Assembly: GCF_001612685.1 (NCBI RefSeq)
Contig: NZ_BDAY01000021.1
Span: 1-64,000 of the forward strand
Direction of reading: 5' to 3'
Length of the DNA: 64,000 bases
Origin: Nocardia altamirensis NBRC 108246
Lineage (GTDB): Bacteria > Actinomycetota > Actinomycetes > Mycobacteriales > Mycobacteriaceae
Shown here: in pieces, positions 59,828-64,000 of the stretch
Layout of the letters: every line of letters starts with the position of its first letter
Numbering within the stretch: position 1 is the stretch's first letter
Made by a program: the position numbers and the translations under genes
Notes under the pieces: generated by a model
Told to the model about the DNA's origin: nothing
What the model saw: the letters and a program-made list of their open reading frames with translations, nothing else
Database searches by the model: none

Positions 59828-60032
59828 TCGGGCCGCGCGCCGGGCGGTAACCGGAGCAACCGTCGATCACCCGGCGGTCGACGAGATAGCAGATCTCGGG
59901 CGCACCGAGAAGGTCGCTGGGCGGATTCTGGCATTTGCACAAAGCGTTGAGTTTCCGCCCTTTTCGCGTCGATCGGCCGTTAAGTTGTCAGCGGTGCCGA
60001 CCGTGCGGCCGGCCCGACGGGGAGGAATGTCG

Positions 60033-60965
60033 ATGACTGTGCGCCGTGTCGCGGCCCGCGGTGTGCTCGCGCTCAGTGCTGTGCTCGCGATGGCAACAGG
60101 TGCCGGGGTTGGGGCCGCTGAGCCGGGTAGCACCGATCAGTGCGGGCGCTGGACCGCGTCGACTGTGTCGTCGGGGCTGGGCGTGCTGGAGAACCTGGCG
60201 TTCGATGGGCGCGGCGGGCTGCTGCTGTCGGAGGTGCCCGCGTCCGGCACCGACGGTGCGTTGCGGCGTATCCGCGCCGACGGGGTCCGAGAAGTGTTGG
60301 CGTTCGCGGGGTCTCCCGGCGGCATCGTGGTGTCGGGCAGCACGGCGTATTTCACCAACGGCGGCTCGTTGATCAGCGGTGTGGCCGGTCGCGCGGACGG
60401 GGTCATCCAAGCACTCGACCTGGATCGGGGCACGGTCTCGACCGTGGCGCGTGGTCTCGTCGCGCCCAACGGCCTCGCGGTGCTGCCGGACGGTGGCTTC
60501 GTGGTGAGCCGGGATGTCGGCACGCCGACCACGCTGACCAGGGTCGCCGCCGACGGTTCGCTCGCTCCGCTCGCCACGGACCTGACCTCGACCAATGGGC
60601 TCGCCTACGATCCGAATCGGCGAAAGCTGTTCGTCTCGACCACCTTCGAGCCGGTCAGCGCGCTCGCGGTGCTCGACATGGATCGACCCGATGTCGCGCC
60701 CGTCCGCATCACGGTGCCCGGGTACGGCCCGCTCAACGCGGCCGACGATCTGACGGTCGGGCCCGACGGCAACGTCTATCTCGCCTTGAACGTCGCGGGC
60801 CGGATCGTCCGCGTCGACCCGGAGACCGGCCGCTCCTGCACAGTCGCCGAGGACATTTCGTTTCCCACGTCGGCCCGCTTCGGTGCAGGCCACGGCTGGG
60901 ATCCGCGCTCGCTCTATGTCACGAGTTTTGCGGGAACCGTCACCCGGTTGACCCCGACCGCTTGA
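60033..60965 (+). CDS. Secreted SMP-30/NHL-like beta-propeller protein
   Basis: 310 aa. ATG at 60033 is preferred because GGGGAGG (60019-60025) lies seven bases upstream; ATG at 60027 would be too close. Residues 1-28 are a signal peptide (TVRRVAARG, hydrophobic core, GVGAAEP). The mature part has repeated blade motifs (LENLAFDGRGGLLLSEV, VAPNGLAVLPDGGFVVS, DDLTVGPDGNVYLAL) as in gluconolactonase/SMP-30 relatives. Two Cys (DQCGRW, RSCTVAE) may form a disulfide. It could be a lactonase or a binding protein; no metal-site set is certain. Confidence 0.85.
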   Translation: MTVRRVAARGVLALSAVLAMATGAGVGAAEPGSTDQCGRWTASTVSSGLGVLENLAFDGRGGLLLSEVPASGTDGALRRIRADGVREVLAFAGSPGGIVVSGSTAYFTNGGSLISGVAGRADGVIQALDLDRGTVSTVARGLVAPNGLAVLPDGGFVVSRDVGTPTTLTRVAADGSLAPLATDLTSTNGLAYDPNRRKLFVSTTFEPVSALAVLDMDRPDVAPVRITVPGYGPLNAADDLTVGPDGNVYLALNVAGRIVRVDPETGRSCTVAEDISFPTSARFGAGHGWDPRSLYVTSFAGTVTRLTPTA

Positions 60966-61063
60966 GGCGAGACCGGCTGCCTGTCCACGGTTCGGGACCG
61001 CGGCTCTGGTCCGGTGTTGATTGTCATGGTGCAGCCGACGCCCAACGCGGCATGATTGAACCC

Positions 61064-61816
61064 ATGACTTCTCTGGAGAGCAAGGCCAAGGCATTCCTCG
61101 CACTGCACCAACCCGGTGATCCCGTTGTGCTGCCGACCGTGTGGGACGCCTGGTCGGCGAAAGTCGTGGTGGATTCGGGATTCGCGGCGCTGACCGTTGG
61201 CAGTCATCCGGTCGCCGACTCGATCGGGCGTGGTGACGGTGAAGGCATGACTTTCGCCGAGTCGCTCACCAGGGTCAAGCAGATCACCGACGCGGTCGAC
61301 GTTCCGGTGTCGGTCGACATCGAGTCCGGCTATGGCCTCGAGCCTGCGCAGCTGATCGAGGGGCTGCTGGAGGCGGGCGCGGTCGGCCTCAATATCGAGG
61401 ACACGGTGCACAGCGAGGGCAAGCGCCTGCGCGCACCGCAGGAGCACGCCGACCTGGTGCACGGCTTGCGTCAGTTCGCCGACGCGGCCGGGGTGCACGT
61501 GGTGGTGAACGCCAGGACCGACCTGTTCATCCGGGAAGACGGTGACGAGGCCGACCGGGCCGATCGCGCCATCGAGCGACTGCGGCTCGCTGCTGCGGCA
61601 GGCGCCGACGTCCTCTTCCCCGCCGGCGCCAGGGGTGACGTCGTGGTGCGCCGCCTGACCAGTGAATTGTCGCTGCCCATCAGCATGGTCGGGCTGCCGG
61701 ACAAGTCCGACAAGGCGGAACTCGCCGCTCAGGGTGTGGCCCGAATCAGCTTCGGCCCCTTCCTGCAGCGTGCGTTGACCGCCGAGATCGAGCGGCTGCT
61801 CACTCGCTGGAAGTAG
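61064..61816 (+). CDS. Isocitrate lyase/PEP-mutase superfamily protein
   Basis: 250 aa from ATG at 61064 (ATG at 61052 possible). TIM-barrel of the PEPM/ICL family: LPTVWDAWSAKVVVDSGFAALTVGS, the Mg-binding SVDIESGYG, GLNIEDT and VVNARTDLF. The key KKCGH-type catalytic loop of true isocitrate lyases is absent; the HSEGKRLR position fits the short PEP-mutase/2-methylisocitrate-lyase-like or oxaloacetase group. It probably cleaves or forms a C-C or P-C bond in a 2-oxo acid. A clear terminator follows, so it is the end of a transcript. Confidence 0.85.
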   Translation: MTSLESKAKAFLALHQPGDPVVLPTVWDAWSAKVVVDSGFAALTVGSHPVADSIGRGDGEGMTFAESLTRVKQITDAVDVPVSVDIESGYGLEPAQLIEGLLEAGAVGLNIEDTVHSEGKRLRAPQEHADLVHGLRQFADAAGVHVVVNARTDLFIREDGDEADRADRAIERLRLAAAAGADVLFPAGARGDVVVRRLTSELSLPISMVGLPDKSDKAELAAQGVARISFGPFLQRALTAEIERLLTRWK

Positions 61817-61839
61817 GGGCTCTCGTACGCATCGCTGAT

Positions 61840-61870
61840 CGCTGGAGCGGCGGGTGCTCCAGCGTTTGTT
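61840..61870 (+). terminator. Rho-independent terminator
   Basis: Perfect 9-bp stem CGCTGGAGC / GCTCCAGCG with a 7-nt loop, followed directly by TTTGTT. It is 24 nt after the PEP-mutase-family stop codon. The only hairpin noted here with a U-rich tail. Confidence 0.85.
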
Positions 61871-61901
61871 CGATATGCAAGTGAGGCAGGCCGTTTCAGG
61901 C

Positions 61902-62561
61902 CTACGCGGCCAGTCCTAATGTCGCAGTGACGAACTGGATGAACAGTGGCGCCAGATCGGGTACACGGTCGGGCCCGTCGGAAACGATCACTCGGCGGGT
62001 CCGTTCGCCGATCGCGTCCGGGATGAGGGCGATCAACTCGTCCGACACCTCGGGCAGCGCCGGATTCGCCTGCCGCGCTTGGTCATAGAAGAGGCGGTAC
62101 AGCTCCGCGAATCGGTCGACGGCCAGGTCGCGGTAGCCGACCGCGGCTTGATTGACCTTGAACGATTCGACGAGGACGAGTCTGGCGAAATCCGGTTCGG
62201 TGGCGACGGTGCGACAGAACGTGACCACGATCGACTCGATCTTGGCCGTGGCGTCGGCGTCCGCGTCGAGCTGTGCGAGCTCCTCGGCGATCCGGGTGGC
62301 GACGATGTCGACGCCGGTGTGCACCGCCTCGATGAAGCACTCCTCCTTGTTGGCGAAGTGTTCGTAGAAGGTGCTGCGCGAAACCCGCGCGCTGGCCACG
62401 ATATCGGTGAGGGTGGTGCCGGAATACCCCTTGCCGTCGACACATTCGACCATCGCCTCGATGAGCCGTCCGCGCTGCGAGACGAGGACGGCGTCGCGTG
62501 CTGCCCGATGCCGGTCGGCGAAACTGGTTCGCGCCGCGCCCGGTGCCTGGTCTCGGTCCAT
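61902..62561 (-). CDS. TetR-family transcriptional regulator
   Basis: 219 aa, ATG at 62561 with GGGAGG six bases upstream. HTH: YSGTTLTDIVASARVSRSTFYEHFANKEECF. The ligand domain is all-helical and unassigned. Convergent with the PEP-mutase-family gene, with a terminator between them, and co-directional with and downstream of metG across 158 bp that include another hairpin. No obvious target beside it. Confidence 0.9.
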   Translation of the reverse strand: MDRDQAPGAARTSFADRHRAARDAVLVSQRGRLIEAMVECVDGKGYSGTTLTDIVASARVSRSTFYEHFANKEECFIEAVHTGVDIVATRIAEELAQLDADADATAKIESIVVTFCRTVATEPDFARLVLVESFKVNQAAVGYRDLAVDRFAELYRLFYDQARQANPALPEVSDELIALIPDAIGERTRRVIVSDGPDRVPDLAPLFIQFVTATLGLAA

Positions 62562-62666
62562 CACGTACCTCCCGATCGTGAGCGTCCGTAACCAAGCATT
62601 ATCCGTCTGCGTGCCAGCGGTTTACGCGCGGGCTGGCGACAACGGTGGTCACCGCCAACGGCCTTT

Positions 62667-62696
62667 CGCCCGTACCCCGCGAATGGGGTACGGGCG
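62667..62696 (-). terminator. Hairpin downstream of metG
   Basis: Perfect 12-bp inverted repeat CGCCCGTACCCC / GGGGTACGGGCG around GCGAAT, 22 nt after the metG stop. In the metG direction it is followed by AAAGGC, so it is an intrinsic hairpin terminator without a U-tract. Confidence 0.75.
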
Positions 62697-62718
62697 CAGC
62701 GTGATTCGCGGAAAGGAG

Positions 62719-63999
62719 TCAGTCCTTGGGCTCGACGTACTTGGGGTACACCGGCTCCGGCGCGGGGAGCGGCACCCCCGGCTCGATCGGCGTCGCGATC
62801 GCGGCGAACGTGCGCTCCTGCTGGCCGAGCTGATCGAGGATCTTGGCCGCCGAACCCGGCATCACCGGCTGCACCAGGATCGCGACGATGCGCAACACCT
62901 CGAGCGTCACGTACAGCACCGTCGCCTCGCGGGCCAGATCCTCCGGCGTGCCTGACTTGGCCAGCGTCCACGGCGCCTGCGCCGAGAAGTACCGGTTCGT
63001 CTCGCCGAGCACCAGCCAGATCGCCTCCAGCGCGAGATGCATTTGCTGGGCGTCGTATTCGGCGCGGCAGCGGGCGAGCAGACCGTTCACCGAATCGAGC
63101 AGCTTGCGGTCGTCGTCGGTGAACGCGCCTGGCGTCGGCACCACGGCGCCGCAGTCGCGCGCCACCATCTTGGTGCTGCGCTGCACGAGGTTGCCGAACT
63201 CGTTGGCGAGGTCGCTGTTGATCCGGCCGACGATCGCGTCGTGGCTGTAGCTGCCGTCCTGGCCGTAGGAGATCTCGCGCAGCAGGAAGAAGCGCACCGC
63301 GTCGAGGCCATAGGTCTCGACGAGTTCGAGCGGGTCGACCACGTTGCCGACCGACTTGGACATCTTCTCGCCCTTGTTGTACAGGAACCCGTGCACGAAA
63401 ACGCGTTTCGGCAGTTCGACGCCGGCGGACAGCAGGAACGCAGGCCAGTAGACCGTGTGGAACCGGGTGATGTCCTTGCCGATGATGTGCACGTCGGCAG
63501 GCCAGAATCGTTGGAACGCCGCAGATTCCGTGTCAGGGAAGCCGACGCCGGTGATGTAGTTGGTGAGCGCGTCCACCCAGACGTACATCACGTGATCGGG
63601 GTGGCCCGGCACCGGCACACCCCAGTCGAACGTGGTGCGCGAGACCGACAGATCCTTCAGGCCGGCCTTGACGTAGCTGACGATCTCGTTGCGACGCGTT
63701 GCGGGCGCGATGAATTCGGGATGCTCCTCGTACAGCGCGAGCAGCTTGTCCTGGTAGGCCGAGAGTTTGAAGAAGAAGTTCGACTCCTCGGTCCAGGTGA
63801 CCGGCGTCTTCGACTCGGTGGAGATCCGGCTGCCGTCCTCGAGCAGCGTGGTCTCCTCATCGGTGTAGAAGGCCTCGTCGCGCACCGAGTACCACCCCGA
63901 GTAGTTGCCGAGGTAGATATCGCCGTTGGCCAGCATCCGCTCCCAGATCGCGACGCTGGAGACCTGGTGGTCCTCGTCGGTGGTGCGGATGAACCGGTC
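62719..63999 (-). CDS. metG: Methionyl-tRNA synthetase, 5' end beyond window
   Basis: The C-terminal ~427 residues of MetRS; the frame remains open to base 63999, so the start and the HIGH motif lie outside the window. Visible: GDIYLGNYSGWYSVRDEAF, the zinc-knuckle-free connective region (TWTEESNFFFKLS), VWVDALTNYITG, HIIGKDITRFHTVYWPA, KMSKS in GEKMSKSVGN and the anticodon-binding helical domain (EFGNLVQRSTKM). It ends without a C-terminal tRNA-binding (EMAP-like) domain, as in mycobacterial MetS. Charges tRNA-Met with methionine. Confidence 0.97.
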   Translation of the reverse strand, partial: DRFIRTTDEDHQVSSVAIWERMLANGDIYLGNYSGWYSVRDEAFYTDEETTLLEDGSRISTESKTPVTWTEESNFFFKLSAYQDKLLALYEEHPEFIAPATRRNEIVSYVKAGLKDLSVSRTTFDWGVPVPGHPDHVMYVWVDALTNYITGVGFPDTESAAFQRFWPADVHIIGKDITRFHTVYWPAFLLSAGVELPKRVFVHGFLYNKGEKMSKSVGNVVDPLELVETYGLDAVRFFLLREISYGQDGSYSHDAIVGRINSDLANEFGNLVQRSTKMVARDCGAVVPTPGAFTDDDRKLLDSVNGLLARCRAEYDAQQMHLALEAIWLVLGETNRYFSAQAPWTLAKSGTPEDLAREATVLYVTLEVLRIVAILVQPVMPGSAAKILDQLGQQERTFAAIATPIEPGVPLPAPEPVYPKYVEPKD

Positions 64000-64000
64000 G

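Overview
The window is high-GC actinobacterial DNA (GTG/TTG starts, GC-biased third positions). It carries an arrangement typical of Corynebacteriales: a protein O-mannosyltransferase divergent from rsmI, a nearby metG, a GAF-GGDEF-EAL protein coupled to an Rv3651-like protein, a PimC-like mannosyltransferase and a mycothiol-type DinB protein. A Nocardia-like or related mycolate-containing organism is the best guess. That is inference from gene content; no 16S or other diagnostic RNA gene is present.

Region 1 (1-25.2 kb) is most of a large non-ribosomal peptide synthetase locus of two giant genes. NRPS1 is cut by the left edge. Its visible order is A(tail)-T-C-A-T-C-A-T-C-A-T-E*-C-A*. NRPS2 is A-T-C-A-T-E-C-halfC-A-T-TE. 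At least seven residues are specified, two of them by serine-type A domains. Three oddities stand out: the NRPS1 E domain has lost its second catalytic His; NRPS1 ends in a truncated pseudo-A domain while NRPS2 starts with an intact A domain (a module split over two proteins); and an orphan C-terminal half of a C domain sits inside NRPS2.

Region 2 (25.2-38.4 kb) is mixed accessory and housekeeping content: a DinB/mycothiol protein, a NarL-type two-component system, a 67-aa orphan gene with strong start and stop signals, a SnoaL-like protein, a GNAT, a berberine-bridge-type flavoprotein with an apparently start-less signal sequence, a membrane-anchored esterase, a secreted CocE-type hydrolase behind two dyads, and a minus-strand run (antiporter, HAD phosphatase, DUF3533-like membrane protein, TetR).

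Region 3 (38.7-47.1 kb) looks like a second biosynthetic locus. One operon encodes an SDR, an acyl-CoA-dehydrogenase-fold flavoprotein and a membrane acyltransferase. After a 535-bp AT-richer, dyad-rich gap comes a tight operon encoding an isonitrile synthase (PvcA/IsnA/DIT1 family), a PvcB/IsnB-type Fe(II)/2-oxoglutarate oxygenase, a flavin-dependent halogenase-like enzyme with a WxWxIP motif, and a GlxA-like regulator. This is the most interesting part of the window: a candidate pathway to an oxidised, possibly halogenated aromatic isonitrile.

Region 4 (47.1-64 kb) is largely core genome: type-5 uracil-DNA glycosylase, tandem GyrI-like proteins, a c-di-GMP bifunctional protein, a GT4 mannosyltransferase, an SDR, soxR with a SoxR-box-like site, arcA, a GntR regulator, PMT, rsmI, a secreted beta-propeller protein, a PEP-mutase-family lyase, a TetR regulator and metG (cut by the right edge). 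I saw no tRNA, rRNA, CRISPR array, transposase or phage gene.
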